NCBI GenBank assembly: GCA_963716135.1
Contig: OY970289.1
Coordinates: 1,116,001-1,180,000, forward strand
Direction of reading: 5' to 3'
DNA length: 64,000 nucleotides
Source of the DNA: CAVRAW01 sp963716135
GTDB taxonomy: Bacteria > Planctomycetota > Planctomycetia > Pirellulales > JADZDJ01
In this document: positions 46,764 to 56,349 of the stretch, piece by piece
Position numbering within the stretch: position 1 is the first letter of the stretch
Layout of the letters: the number at the start of each line of letters is the position of its first letter
The notes under the pieces: generated by a model
Databases searched by the model: none
What the model was told of the DNA's origin: nothing
The model's input: only the letters and a program-made list of their open reading frames with translations
Program-made: the position numbers and the translations under genes

Positions 46764-47915
46764 ATGCATTTTTTTGAATTCGTCCTGAAAAATGTGTTTC
46801 GGCGCAAGGTGCGCACTGCGCTCACCACGTTTGGCGTGGCCGTGGCCATCGCGGCGGTGGTCTCGCTATTGAGCATCACCGGCGGGTACGAAAAGTCCAG
46901 CAAGGAGATGTACGCCAATCGAGGGGTCGATCTTGTGGTCGTGCGGGCCGGCGTGGCCAATCGCTCGACCAGCACCTTGGACGAAAGCGCGGCGAAACTG
47001 CTTCGGGCGCTGCCCAACGTCGGCAAGGTGGCTCCGGCCCTGTCGGAAAAGGTGTCGGTCGAATCCGGCAGCCTGGTAAGCGTGCCGGTCAACGGCTGGC
47101 CGCCTGACAGCTTTGCATTCGATTCGCTGACAATCATCGAAGGCCGGAAATTGGAAGGCGGCGACAAACACGCCGTGATGCTGGGAAAAGAACTGGCGAA
47201 TCGTTTGAAGAAAACCATCGGCGACGAGGTGCAAATCGAGTCAGAGGAGTTCAAGGTCGTCGGCATCACCAGCAGCGCCACCATGCTGGATAACAACGCG
47301 GCGGTGATCTCGTTGCGCGACCTGCAAGAAATGATGGAACGCTCCGGCCAGGTGTCGGAGTTTCAGGTGGCATTGGCCAAAGACCTGCCCAACAAAAAGG
47401 CCGTGATCGTTTCGGTCCGCGACGCCATCGAAAAACTCAAAGACGACGAAGGAGTGCCGCTGGGTTTGGTCGCCCAGGAGACCGAAGAATTTATCAATAG
47501 CGATAATCAGATTCGCGTGGCGCATGCCATGGCCTGGACCACCAGCGCAATTGCGCTGATCGTCGGCTCGATCGGCATGCTGAACACGATGATTGTGTCG
47601 GTGCTGGAACGCACGCAGGAGATCGGCATCTTGCGGGCAATCGGCTGGCGCAAGTCGCGGATCATGCGGATGATCTTGGCCGAATCGTTTTCGCTCAGTT
47701 TTCTTGGTTGCGTGCTGGGCACGTTGTTGGCGGCGCTGCTGATTCGCGTGCTGCTGCAATTTCCCACGGCGAAGATGCTGGTGCGTGGCGACATCACCCC
47801 GGAGGTGATGATCATCGGATTGGTGATGTCGGTATTGGTGGGCTTAGTTGGCGGAGCTTATCCGGCGCTGCGCGGCGCCAGCCTGCCTCCAACCGAGGCT
47901 TTGCATTATGAGTAG
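46764..47915 (+). CDS. FtsX/MacB-like ABC transporter permease (first)
   Basis: ATG 46764 gives 383 residues in the MacB/FtsX layout: one N-terminal membrane helix (L-T-T-F-G-V-A-V-A-I-A-A-V-V-S), a periplasmic domain of about 230 residues, then three C-terminal helices containing I-G-M-L-N-T-M-I-V-S-V and E-I-G-I-L-R-A-I-G-W-R-K. These permeases transmit force across the membrane instead of forming a substrate channel. Eight bases overlap the ATPase gene. It is a paralog of the permease at 48689. Confidence 0.9.
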   Translation: MHFFEFVLKNVFRRKVRTALTTFGVAVAIAAVVSLLSITGGYEKSSKEMYANRGVDLVVVRAGVANRSTSTLDESAAKLLRALPNVGKVAPALSEKVSVESGSLVSVPVNGWPPDSFAFDSLTIIEGRKLEGGDKHAVMLGKELANRLKKTIGDEVQIESEEFKVVGITSSATMLDNNAAVISLRDLQEMMERSGQVSEFQVALAKDLPNKKAVIVSVRDAIEKLKDDEGVPLGLVAQETEEFINSDNQIRVAHAMAWTTSAIALIVGSIGMLNTMIVSVLERTQEIGILRAIGWRKSRIMRMILAESFSLSFLGCVLGTLLAALLIRVLLQFPTAKMLVRGDITPEVMIIGLVMSVLVGLVGGAYPALRGASLPPTEALHYE

Positions 47916-48654
47916 CTATCAACACATGATTCATAAGGGACACAACAACGCCCCGGTGTTATTGCGAGCGGAGAACCTCGGCCGGACCTACGCCGACGGT
48001 TCCGTCACGGCATTGGCCGGCGTGAACGTGGAGATTCGCCAAGGGGAATACGTGGCTATCATGGGGCCCAGCGGCAGCGGCAAATCGACGCTGCTGAATT
48101 TACTGGGCACCTTGGATCGCCCCACGCAAGGGGAGCTGTACTTCGAAGGCGAGCCGCTTTCGCAGTTGCGCGATCTGGACGGCTTCCGTTCGCGGAAAAT
48201 CGGCTTTGTATTTCAATCGTTTTACTTGCTGCCGACGCTCACGGCGATTGAAAACGTGCAGATTCCGATGTTCGAAACGAACGTGCCGGCCGCCAAACGC
48301 GCCCAAAAGGCCAGGCAATTGCTGGAAGCGGTAAGCATGGGCCACCGGGAAAATCATTTGCCCACGCAACTTTCCGTCGGCGAGCGGCAGCGTGTGGCCA
48401 TTGCCCGGTCGCTGGCCAACGATCCGCCGCTGTTGCTGGCCGATGAGCCGACCGGCAACCTCGACTCGCGCTCCGGCAACGACGTGTTGGATTTGTTCGA
48501 TCAGCTTCACAGCGAAAGGAACATGACGCTGGTAGTGATCACCCACAGCGAGGAGGTCGCCCAGCGGGCCCAGCGAATCATCTGGATCCGCGACGGCAAA
48601 ATCGTCCACAGCCGCACCGAAGCGCTGCATCAAAAGGAAACCGTGAATAAGTGA
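47908..48654 (+). CDS. LolD/MacB-type ABC transporter ATP-binding protein
   Basis: ATG 47908 overlaps the stop of the upstream permease. The 248-residue product has G-P-S-G-S-G-K-S-T (Walker A), a Q-loop in F-V-F-Q-S-F-Y, the signature L-S-V-G-E-R-Q-R-V-A-I-A-R and L-L-L-A-D-E-P-T-G-N-L-D-S (Walker B and D-loop). The signature is L-S-V-G-E rather than L-S-G-G-Q, a tolerated variant. It should energise the flanking permeases, probably as a complex with two different permease chains. Confidence 0.95.
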   Translation: MSSYQHMIHKGHNNAPVLLRAENLGRTYADGSVTALAGVNVEIRQGEYVAIMGPSGSGKSTLLNLLGTLDRPTQGELYFEGEPLSQLRDLDGFRSRKIGFVFQSFYLLPTLTAIENVQIPMFETNVPAAKRAQKARQLLEAVSMGHRENHLPTQLSVGERQRVAIARSLANDPPLLLADEPTGNLDSRSGNDVLDLFDQLHSERNMTLVVITHSEEVAQRAQRIIWIRDGKIVHSRTEALHQKETVNK

Positions 48655-48688
48655 CGCCGGCAAATCGCTTCGTCACCAATCACCTGCC

Positions 48689-49813
48689 ATGCACTTTCTC
48701 ACCTTCATCTTGAAAAACCTGCTGCGGCGACCGGCGCGGTCGCTTCTGACGATCGTCGGATTGGCTGTGGCAATCTGCGCCGTGGTGTCGCTTGTCGGCG
48801 TGGCCACGGGCTTCGAGCAATCGTTCATGGAGGTCTACACCCAGCGCGGCATCGACCTGGTGGTCCAGCGCGCCGGCGGCAGCGACAACTTGAACAACAC
48901 CCTGCCGGAGCAATTGCTGGATCGCATCGCCGAATTGCCGGGCGTGGAGCAAGTGATGGGCGGAGCGGTCGATCTGGTTTCGTTCCAAAAGTACGGGATC
49001 ATCGGCCGGTTGATTAATGGCTGGCCGCCCAATAGTCCGTTGCTCCAGCGAATTACCGTGACTAGCGGACGGCAACTTAAGGCTGGGGATACGCGCAAAG
49101 CCGCGATAGGTCGGGTCTTGGCGGCTAATTTGAAAAAACAGGTCGGCGATACAATTGACTTGTTCGAAGAGCCGTTCACGATCGTGGGCATCTATCAAAG
49201 CCCGATCGTGTTTGAAAACGCCGGTGTGGTCGTGTTGCAGGAGGAATTGCAACGGCTGCAGCACCGGCCCAATGAAGTGGCCGGCTTTACGATCACGGCC
49301 AAGCGGCCGATCGACGACGCCGGAATGGAAGACCTGCGCAAGCGCGTCGAAGCCTTGCAGCCCGGCTTGGAAGTGAAGCGGTCCAGCGATTTTGTCGAGC
49401 ACGTTCCGCAGGTGCGCATCAGCCGGGCGGTGGCGTGGCTCACTTCGGCCATCGCCCTGTTCATTGGGGCAATCGGCATGCTGAATACGATGGTGATGTC
49501 GGTCTTCGAGCGCACCAAGGAAATTGGCACGCTGCGGGCCATCGGCTGGCGCAAATCGCGAATCGTGCGGATGGTGATCGGCGAATCGCTGGTGCTGAGC
49601 ATTGCCGGAGCTGCGCTGGGAAGCGCCGGCGGCGCAGCGCTGGCTAAATTCCTGAGCCATATGCCGAACACCGCCGGCGTGACTCAGGGCACAGTCGAGC
49701 CGTCGGTCTTCGTTGAAGGCCTGCTGGTTGCGCTGATCGTGGGCCTGCTGGGCTCGGTATACCCGGCCCTGTGGAGCGCTAATCTGATGCCGACGGAAGC
49801 CTTAAGGCGCTAA
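48689..49813 (+). CDS. FtsX/MacB-like ABC transporter permease (second)
   Basis: A 374-residue paralog of the permease at 46764, with the same one-plus-three helix layout (L-L-T-I-V-G-L-A-V-A-I-C-A near the start; I-G-M-L-N-T-M-V-M-S-V and E-I-G-T-L-R-A-I-G-W-R-K near the end). The shared block L-I-N-G-W-P-P-N-S (V-N-G-W-P-P-D-S in the first) in the periplasmic part supports a heterodimer. It is 34 nt after the ATPase gene and ends the operon. Confidence 0.9.
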   Translation: MHFLTFILKNLLRRPARSLLTIVGLAVAICAVVSLVGVATGFEQSFMEVYTQRGIDLVVQRAGGSDNLNNTLPEQLLDRIAELPGVEQVMGGAVDLVSFQKYGIIGRLINGWPPNSPLLQRITVTSGRQLKAGDTRKAAIGRVLAANLKKQVGDTIDLFEEPFTIVGIYQSPIVFENAGVVVLQEELQRLQHRPNEVAGFTITAKRPIDDAGMEDLRKRVEALQPGLEVKRSSDFVEHVPQVRISRAVAWLTSAIALFIGAIGMLNTMVMSVFERTKEIGTLRAIGWRKSRIVRMVIGESLVLSIAGAALGSAGGAALAKFLSHMPNTAGVTQGTVEPSVFVEGLLVALIVGLLGSVYPALWSANLMPTEALRR

Positions 49814-49831
49814 ATCGCGGCAGCCCTCGGT

Positions 49832-50836
49832 TCATCGATTGGCGGAGGCGGTATGGGCGCTCTGGACCGATGGATTCGCCGGCGGAAGGAGTTGAGCTCC
49901 TTTGCCGCCTGCCATCCTCTCTTCGTATTTTTTCAGATCTTCGCGGAATTTGCGGACGTCGGCTTCAAACCGATTCGGCAATTTCGCGATCAAGTTGTTG
50001 CCACCGCCAAACCATCCGTTCGGCTCGTCGAATACCAAATGATATTCGATGAACACCCGTTCCGGCGCGTTTTGCAAACCGGGCGGGTCCTGTAGCTTTG
50101 TGACCTTCATGTAGGCGCCGGCGCCGGAATACGCCTTGGGCGGATCGTAGACCGTGTTGCCCAATTTGTCCTGATGGCCGGATTGCCACTGATTGGGATA
50201 TTGCTTGTCGTCGACAAAGCGCGGATCGAGCACGAAATCGACCAGCACGCTATCCGGGGTGCTTGTGCGCATGCCACGTCCCGTGCCCATCACTTTCACC
50301 TGGCCGAACAAGGGAATGTCAGCGTGCGCATATCGTTCCTTGACTTTGTCGGTATTGATGATGGAGAGATTCCGGGCTTTCAATTCGTCGTCGGTGTAGT
50401 ACTGGGCGGCGCCGCGTTTTTCGTTCTTTCCCTGGTCGAGTTGCTGTTTCACAAAACCTTCGCTGGAAACCGTCGAAAGTTTGCCGTTGGCGACGTAGTA
50501 CAAATCGATGCGGCGACCAATGGAATCCGTGGGTTTGGCGCCCAGAACATCGTTGTCTTTCATGATCAAGGTGAACGGGCTGGAGACGCGGCCTGCCAGA
50601 AAATCGTTCATTTGCGCGGGAGCCACCAATTTTGTGATCACTGCCAGTTGATCCGCGGCGGTCAAACCATCGGCCATCACCGGCTGTGGAAGCTTGACCG
50701 TTTTGCCGTTGGTGAGCGGCACGCCTTTATCGACCAGCTCTTTGTAAATCGTGTTCTCTTGCGCCGCCGCAACCAAGGGAAATACAACGCCGAACAGCCC
50801 GATCGTCCAAAGCACTTTTCTGCTAGCGAAAATCAT
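49832..50836 (-). CDS. Exported protein of unknown function (334 aa)
   Basis: A signal peptide (L-W-T-I-G-L-F-G-V-V-F-P-L-V-A-A-A-Q) precedes a soluble 310-residue protein with no membrane segments. I do not recognise a family. Visible features are a GMRTSTPDSVLVDFVLDPRF-type central strand region, W-F-G-G-G-N-N-L-I-A-K-L and a Lys/Glu-rich C-terminal helix (V-R-K-F-R-E-D-L-K-K-Y-E-E-R). It converges with the ABC operon with 18 bases between stops. No link to that operon can be shown. Confidence 0.75.
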   Translation of the reverse strand: MIFASRKVLWTIGLFGVVFPLVAAAQENTIYKELVDKGVPLTNGKTVKLPQPVMADGLTAADQLAVITKLVAPAQMNDFLAGRVSSPFTLIMKDNDVLGAKPTDSIGRRIDLYYVANGKLSTVSSEGFVKQQLDQGKNEKRGAAQYYTDDELKARNLSIINTDKVKERYAHADIPLFGQVKVMGTGRGMRTSTPDSVLVDFVLDPRFVDDKQYPNQWQSGHQDKLGNTVYDPPKAYSGAGAYMKVTKLQDPPGLQNAPERVFIEYHLVFDEPNGWFGGGNNLIAKLPNRFEADVRKFREDLKKYEERMAGGKGAQLLPPANPSVQSAHTASANR

Positions 50837-51044
50837 CCTCGCGCTCCATCGAAATGGCAGGATTGAAAGATTCCATCATGACCACCGGCGACGTTCATTT
50901 CATCGCCGGGATCGAACGTTGTCCAAAGTCTATGGGCCAACATGGCTGAAAGATAGGGCGCGACTGGCCGCCAATGCCAGCAGAAAGCGCAAAGGTGTGC
51001 GCGCTAAACAGTTCCGAAAGCCGACTTTGCCAGCGGCGCAAAGC

Positions 51045-52159
51045 TTACCGGCCGCTGAGCTTCTTTTCCATCGTGGGCTCGGGTTGCCACAGGTAGAGGA
51101 ACGTCGGCAGGCTGGCCCGATCGAGGCCGGGCAGATTCATGGTCATGATCTGGCCCTGAATCGGCACGTTGGGCGTGATGCTATAGGGCGACCGCGCCCG
51201 ATCATTGCAGCGGTGATACATCACAATCCGTGCATTGGGCACGCCGGCGATGTTGCGAGCCTGTTGGACCGCATCGTCCAAGTAGCCCAGCGAATCGACC
51301 AGGTGGAGTTGCACCGCTTGGCGCCGGAGTACACTCGGCCGTCGAACAAGTCTTCCTGTCCGGGGTCGATTTGGGGCCGAGATCGAAGCACGGTTTCCTT
51401 AAACCGCTCCTGATACTGGTTGGCGATGCCTTGCAGGATGGTGCGCTGCGTTTCCAATTGGTTTTGCAATCCCTCGTTGTCCATCATGCCCGGCCGGCGC
51501 ATCACGGTGCCGGAATCGATGTTGGAGCCCGACTTGATGGGGATGTAACCAATGTCGTATTTCTCTTCGACGCCGGCCAAATTGTACAGGTTCAGAATTA
51601 CACCGATACCGCCGGTCACCGTGGTGGGGTGGGCGACGATCTGATCGGCGGCGGTCGCCAGGTAATAGCCGCCGCCGGCGCCGATATCCATCAAGCAGGC
51701 AATGACCGGCATGCCCGTATTGGCTTTGAAACGTTCCAGGTCGTGCCGCATGATGTCGCTGGCCGTCACGCCGCCGCCGGGGCTGTTGATGCGGACCACC
51801 ACGGCCCGGGTGCAAGGATCGGCGGCCGCTGCATCCAATCGCTCGCGAAACAGCGACACGGGATTTTCGCCGGCCGACGCGGGCCCCGACATATCCATGT
51901 TCAGCAAGATGCCGTCGACGTCGATCACGGCAATGGCCGGTCCACAGGGCGCATCGTGGCGCGGCACCGTGAAAGGCCACACCGGACCGGAATTCCCCGG
52001 GGTAGCCCCTTCAGTGATCATGTGGCCGTCGGCAGTGACGTTGGTGTTGACCGTCGGCGTGTGGCAACAGCCGGTCAGCACGGGAAGAGCAGCCGCGCAA
52101 AGCACGGCGACAAATGCCAGAGGTGAAAACGTACGAGCACGCGCTTTTGGCGTAAGCAT
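51045..52159 (-). CDS. SppA-like lipoprotein lacking the catalytic Ser and Lys, frame break near 51318
   Basis: ATG 52159 begins a lipoprotein signal with lipobox L-T-G-C. The body is of the S49 SppA fold: A-V-I-D-V-D-G, V-V-R-I-N-S-P-G-G-G-V-T-A-S, then D-I-G-A-G-G-G-Y-Y-L-A-T and V-T-G-G-I-G-V-I. The family nucleophile serine (A-S-G-G-Y) is glycine here (GCC GGC GGC GGC), and 52 residues on, the spacing of Ser147/Lys199 in B. subtilis SppA, an Ile replaces the catalytic Lys (S-N-I-D against K-Y-K-D). The frame breaks at 51316-51321, where one missing G separates V-Y-S-G-A-K from V-Q-L-H-L-V-D-S-L-G-Y. Probably a membrane-anchored pseudoprotease. Confidence 0.82.
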
Positions 52160-52410
52160 GGCGATCCGTCGCGGCGGGAGGAAGGCGGATGCTCTCTCGA
52201 CAATCACCGTCGAGCGGCTGCATCCGCGGAGGGGCAATCCGTTGCCGTCGATCCGCGGGTTATCGCGGACCGACACATTCAATAATTTCCTTCGGCAACT
52301 GCGCGACAGAAACGCTAGAAATAGCCGGTTAAACGGACCATCACGAGACGCGTGATGACGGTTGGTAAAACTTTGCCGCCGCTACAATCGGCGCAACTGC
52401 GTTAATGGTT

Positions 52411-53205
52411 TTACGCTGCCCGGCGCTTGCGCATCCGCCAATGGAGGTGGTCGGCAATGCGTCGCAAGATGGAGCGCCGGTCGTCGGGATCCGTGACGGA
52501 TTTCATGGGAATGCGGCCGTGAAGAATGCGGTTGAACAGCACGTAATCGAATCGGCCGTGGCGGGCAACGGTCCGGCGGAAGTCGTTCATCGGGTCAATC
52601 TCCCGCCCCGCCAATCGCCGGTAATGTTCCCCCGAATACATGGGACGCGTGTGATGCACCCCCACTTTGTCGATGACGGCCATTTCGCGGGGCGCAAACT
52701 GCCGCGACCAGACCCAATCCAGGCCCCAGCTCGAAGGGCTTTCGAGAAAAGTGGCGCTTAGCTGGAAAAACGACTCCCGCGTAAACACCGGACACATCAA
52801 TTCCACAAAGGGCGCATACCGCAGAATATTGCCGGGCTTGCGCAGCAGACTGCGATAGGAAAAGTCCCCCTCAGAAATCGCCGGCTGCGCAAGGCGCAAT
52901 CGGTAGCGCTGGAAAATATCGAACATTACGTTGACGTCGCGGGTACAGCTTGCGATGTCGTCGTCGGGGCACCAAATGCGATCGTAATTCTCCAGCGTTC
53001 CGCGATATTGTTTGACTACGTGGTCGAGGATTTCGAACTTGAAGCCTTGGCGGCGGACGTAATATTGCGCGTCGCCGGCAGCGGCGTCCGGCCCATCGCC
53101 ATAGTAGATCAGGAACACGTCGAAGTTGGGCGCCTCGGGGCCGGCAAGCCATGTGCGGTGACAAGAAGCGTCGCCGACGGTGCAGATGACGAGATTGCGG
53201 TTCAT
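52411..53205 (-). CDS. DUF707-like glycosyltransferase-type protein
   Basis: A 264-residue cytoplasmic protein. It opens N-R-N-L-V-I-C-T-V-G-D, has L-I-Y-Y-G-D-G, an acidic W-C-P-D-D-D-I (a DxD-like metal site), Q-P-A-I-S and W-G-L-D-W-V-W, which together fit DUF707, a family with a GT-A-like appearance. The end is strongly basic. It begins the surface-glycan block, followed on the same strand upstream by a sulfotransferase. Transferase activity is inferred from the motif pattern. Confidence 0.7.
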   Translation of the reverse strand: MNRNLVICTVGDASCHRTWLAGPEAPNFDVFLIYYGDGPDAAAGDAQYYVRRQGFKFEILDHVVKQYRGTLENYDRIWCPDDDIASCTRDVNVMFDIFQRYRLRLAQPAISEGDFSYRSLLRKPGNILRYAPFVELMCPVFTRESFFQLSATFLESPSSWGLDWVWSRQFAPREMAVIDKVGVHHTRPMYSGEHYRRLAGREIDPMNDFRRTVARHGRFDYVLFNRILHGRIPMKSVTDPDDRRSILRRIADHLHWRMRKRRAA

Positions 53206-53317
53206 AGCGACAATTGTCCCGTATCCAGCGGACTGGCTTTAGCAAACCGGCGGTCCGGCGATGTTTCTCGGTGCGGACCACAACATTGAAGGCAAATGAG
53301 GCCGCGAGTTTCGCCTA

Positions 53318-54151
53318 CTAGGCGGCGGCTTTAGCGCGCCGATCATCTTCGAAGGAATTCGCTCGCTCGTCCGACGCCATCGATTTTGCCGAAGTGGCTG
53401 GTGACTTGCTGAGCGTGGCCTCCTCGGCGTAACCGTAGCGAACCAGCGCGGAGTACTCCAGTCGCGTTACCAGCGCGCGAAGCTCAGGGTCCCACGTGAC
53501 GCCCTTCTCCGAGCCGGCGCTGACATTCTCTCGCGGAAGATTTCGCACCATTTCTTCATCGAAATCGACGTTCAATTGCTTCATCACGTGAACGAAATCG
53601 TCCACCAGCGTTTCCTGCTTACCAATAAAATCGATGCGCTCCTCGGTATACCGGCTGTACAACTCCGTCACATAACCGGGGCGACTGCGCACGACATTCC
53701 ACACGAATTGATTGAAATCATGATCTCCCAATCCGTTAAGCGGCGAATTGGGATGCCATTGCTCGGCGAAGCCTTCGCGGCCAAAGGTGCGCCAGTTTCG
53801 ACTTTCCAGAAACCGCCACCACGATTCGTACCAGGTCAGTGGATGGCGAACGAAGCAAAACCGATACGGAGCATGCGACGATCGGCTCACGCGAAGGCCG
53901 GCCCGGCGATCCTGTCTCCAACGTTTCCACACATGCCTGAGCTTCACCTTTTCAAATTTTTCGTGGTGCATTACGCGCGTCATATCGGCGTGCTTATAGC
54001 ACAAACGCCGGTGCGTTTGGCCGATCGCATCGAGCGCGTTTTCCACCCAAGAACCGCCTGTCTTGGGGACATGCAGAAACACGGCGCCGCACTTCAACAA
54101 AACGCCCATAGTCCGCGCTCCGAGCGCATCGAAGTTCCAGTAGTTGCGCAA
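53318..54151 (-). CDS. Sulfotransferase-family protein (277 aa)
   Basis: The PAPS 5'-phosphosulfate loop is seen in V-F-L-H-V-P-K-T-G-G-S-W-V near residue 25, and the 3'-phosphate site in F-C-F-V-R-H-P-L-T-W-Y-E-S-W-W. H-V-P-K-T-G is the form usual in carbohydrate sulfotransferases of the Sulfotransfer_2 kind. The C-terminal 40 residues are hydrophilic and Ala/Lys-rich. An internal ATG at 54109 is an alternative start. It is divergent from the next sulfotransferase at 54390. Confidence 0.8.
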   Translation of the reverse strand: MRNYWNFDALGARTMGVLLKCGAVFLHVPKTGGSWVENALDAIGQTHRRLCYKHADMTRVMHHEKFEKVKLRHVWKRWRQDRRAGLRVSRSSHAPYRFCFVRHPLTWYESWWRFLESRNWRTFGREGFAEQWHPNSPLNGLGDHDFNQFVWNVVRSRPGYVTELYSRYTEERIDFIGKQETLVDDFVHVMKQLNVDFDEEMVRNLPRENVSAGSEKGVTWDPELRALVTRLEYSALVRYGYAEEATLSKSPATSAKSMASDERANSFEDDRRAKAAA

Positions 54152-54389
54152 CAGCCAATTTCCCCGGGGAAAGCCGCCTTGTATGGCCCTGTTTGGGACG
54201 CGTCAATAGCAAAAATGCAGGCACGAAAACGCGGTCTTTTGGACGCCGTTTTTTGAGTTGTCTGGCGGGGGGGAAACAATCTTTGGAGGCGTGGCCCATT
54301 ATGCTAAGCTCCCGGCCGTCTGCTCACGGGCAAGTGCCATCTGCCAGCGGGGCGTTTGCCGCACCGTTGCTTCAACCTCTTGGCCTGAC

Positions 54390-55352
54390 ATGAAAAGCAA
54401 CTCCAATAGCGAATTGTCGGCGCCGCCGGCGGAATTGCCCAATCTGTTCGTCGTGGGACCGGCGAAATCGGGCACAACCGCGCTGTACTGGTATTTCAAG
54501 TCTCATCCGCAGGTCTACACGACGCCGGTCAAAGAAACCAATTACATGGCCTTTTGCGACGGACTGCCGCCGCTGGCCGGCCCGGGAGATTACAAGGAAA
54601 TTGCCGCCGCCAGCGCGACGACGCTTGACGATTACCGGGCGCTGTTCGCCGGCCGTCGCGAGGAACCGGTCGCAGTCGATGTAAGTCCCTCGTACATGCA
54701 TTACCCTCAGGCCGCAAGGAAGATCGCCGAACTTTGTCCGCACGCCAAGATCGTGATTGTGCTTCGCAATCCGGTGGAGTGCTCGTTCTCGATGTATTCC
54801 ATGCTGCGGCGCGACAATCGCGAACCCTGCCGCACCTTTCAAGAGGCGCTGGGGCGAATTCAGCAGCGGACAAGTGCCGGCTGGGACATGCGCTGGAATT
54901 ATCTCAATTCCTATTTGTTCGCCGCGCACGTCGCTCAGTACTTGGAGTTGTTTCCGGCGTCGCAACTTTTCATCCGCCGTTACGAACAGTTGAATTGCCG
55001 GCCACAGGAGTTTTACGCTGAATTGTGCGACTTCATTCAGGTCGACCCGATCGACGTGGAATCCGCCAATAAGCGAGTCAATGTAGGCGCCATGCGCCGC
55101 GACATGTTGCGAACGCGCAAGGCCGGGCGTTGGATGCTGCGCGCCCTCGGCGTTCCCGGCATGTTGTTGCCTCCATCTTGGAGACAATCGGTTCGGCGCC
55201 GACTGCTGGATGTGCCCGCCTTGGAAATGAACGCCGAAGATCGCAAGCGATTGGTGGATTTTTTTGCCGAGGATATTTCGCGTTTGGGCGAATTATTGTC
55301 TTGGGATCTCAGCGAATGGCTGGTCACGCGCGATCAGCGCGCGGCCGCTTGA
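54390..55352 (+). CDS. Sulfotransferase-domain protein (320 aa)
   Basis: ATG 54390 is chosen because the family core starts soon after: N-L-F-V-V-G-P-A-K-S-G-T-T-A-L-Y is the 5'-PAPS loop, and I-V-I-V-L-R-N-P-V-E-C-S-F-S the 3'-site. F-I-R-R-Y-E-Q-L near residue 200 is the third conserved strand. The length is normal for bacterial heparan/NodH-like sulfotransferases. It is the only plus-strand gene in the glycan block. The acceptor sugar is unknown. Confidence 0.87.
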   Translation: MKSNSNSELSAPPAELPNLFVVGPAKSGTTALYWYFKSHPQVYTTPVKETNYMAFCDGLPPLAGPGDYKEIAAASATTLDDYRALFAGRREEPVAVDVSPSYMHYPQAARKIAELCPHAKIVIVLRNPVECSFSMYSMLRRDNREPCRTFQEALGRIQQRTSAGWDMRWNYLNSYLFAAHVAQYLELFPASQLFIRRYEQLNCRPQEFYAELCDFIQVDPIDVESANKRVNVGAMRRDMLRTRKAGRWMLRALGVPGMLLPPSWRQSVRRRLLDVPALEMNAEDRKRLVDFFAEDISRLGELLSWDLSEWLVTRDQRAAA

Positions 55353-55395
55353 AGCCGGCCGACGCGGCGCTCCGCCGCCGGATTAGCATACGCCG

Positions 55396-56349
55396 CTACG
55401 CTGCGGCCAAGCGATAGGGCATATCGAATCCAAGCTTCGCGAACTGTCGATCCGATGGAGCGTAGAATTCGCGGAGGAATGCCGCGGCGCGTGCGGGAAT
55501 GGGGGCCGAGCTGCCGCTGGAATGCACCGGAGATAAATCGATCTTCGACCAGTCCCACGTCGGCAGGCCGATGAATTGGAGCACGCGGTTCAGCGTTTCG
55601 ACGGTTCGATTCATCAAATCCCGATTGTGGAGTATCAGCAACTGTTGGCGCGGAAAATGCCGCAGGTAGCGGGCAAGTTGCTCGCCATACAAGCCGTACT
55701 CCAGCAAGCTCCAAACCATCGATTTGCCGCGAGCCAAACAATCGGCTTCGCGCCGGATTGCCAATTCGAAGTCGTCCAGCTCGGCGGGCTCCCGCGGCTG
55801 AAGTTCCGCGACGACTTCGGGGAAAAAAATCCGCCGATTCCAGGCGTCGTAGAAGGCCGGATTGCCGGCAAGCTGTTTGCGATACATTTGCCAGGCCGAA
55901 TACGCGCGCTCCACGGGATCGCGGAAGATGGCGATCAATCGGGCAGCGGGCAGGCAATCATGGATGCGGGCTGCGGCATTGGGGGAACGCAAATAATGCG
56001 GAGATGCCTCGAAGCGGATTTCGTTGCCGCGCGGAAACAGCGCCAGCCGGCCAAAGATTGCGTTCTTCGCTCGGGGCCACTGCCTTGCATACCAATCGAG
56101 CCCCTGCAGATAGCGCGGGTCGCTGCCGAAAAAATTGACCTCTTTGCGTTTCGGATGCAAGATCCGCGGATGTTGCCCCAAATAGGTCGCCAGCGCCGTC
56201 GTGCCGGATTTCTGAGCGCCTAAGATGATCAGGTGAGGAAGTTTCGAATCCTGCTTTGGCGGCGAAGCTGAGATCGCGGCGGTCTTGGAGGAATGCATTG
56301 TCATTTTTTCGGACGATGACGGAGCGATTTTTTGTCGGCTGACCTTCAA
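55396..56349 (-). CDS. Sulfotransferase-domain protein (317 aa)
   Basis: I-I-L-G-A-Q-K-S-G-T-T-A-L-A is the 5'-PAPS loop and L-I-A-I-F-R-D-P-V-E-R-A-Y-S-A-W the 3'-site. The TTG start at 56349 overlaps the stop of the upstream glycosyltransferase (TTGA) and has AAGGA 7 nt before it, so it is preferred over ATG 56304. Coupled translation links it to that glycosyltransferase, suggesting that the sugar added by one is sulfated by the other. Confidence 0.87.
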   Translation of the reverse strand: MKVSRQKIAPSSSEKMTMHSSKTAAISASPPKQDSKLPHLIILGAQKSGTTALATYLGQHPRILHPKRKEVNFFGSDPRYLQGLDWYARQWPRAKNAIFGRLALFPRGNEIRFEASPHYLRSPNAAARIHDCLPAARLIAIFRDPVERAYSAWQMYRKQLAGNPAFYDAWNRRIFFPEVVAELQPREPAELDDFELAIRREADCLARGKSMVWSLLEYGLYGEQLARYLRHFPRQQLLILHNRDLMNRTVETLNRVLQFIGLPTWDWSKIDLSPVHSSGSSAPIPARAAAFLREFYAPSDRQFAKLGFDMPYRLAAA

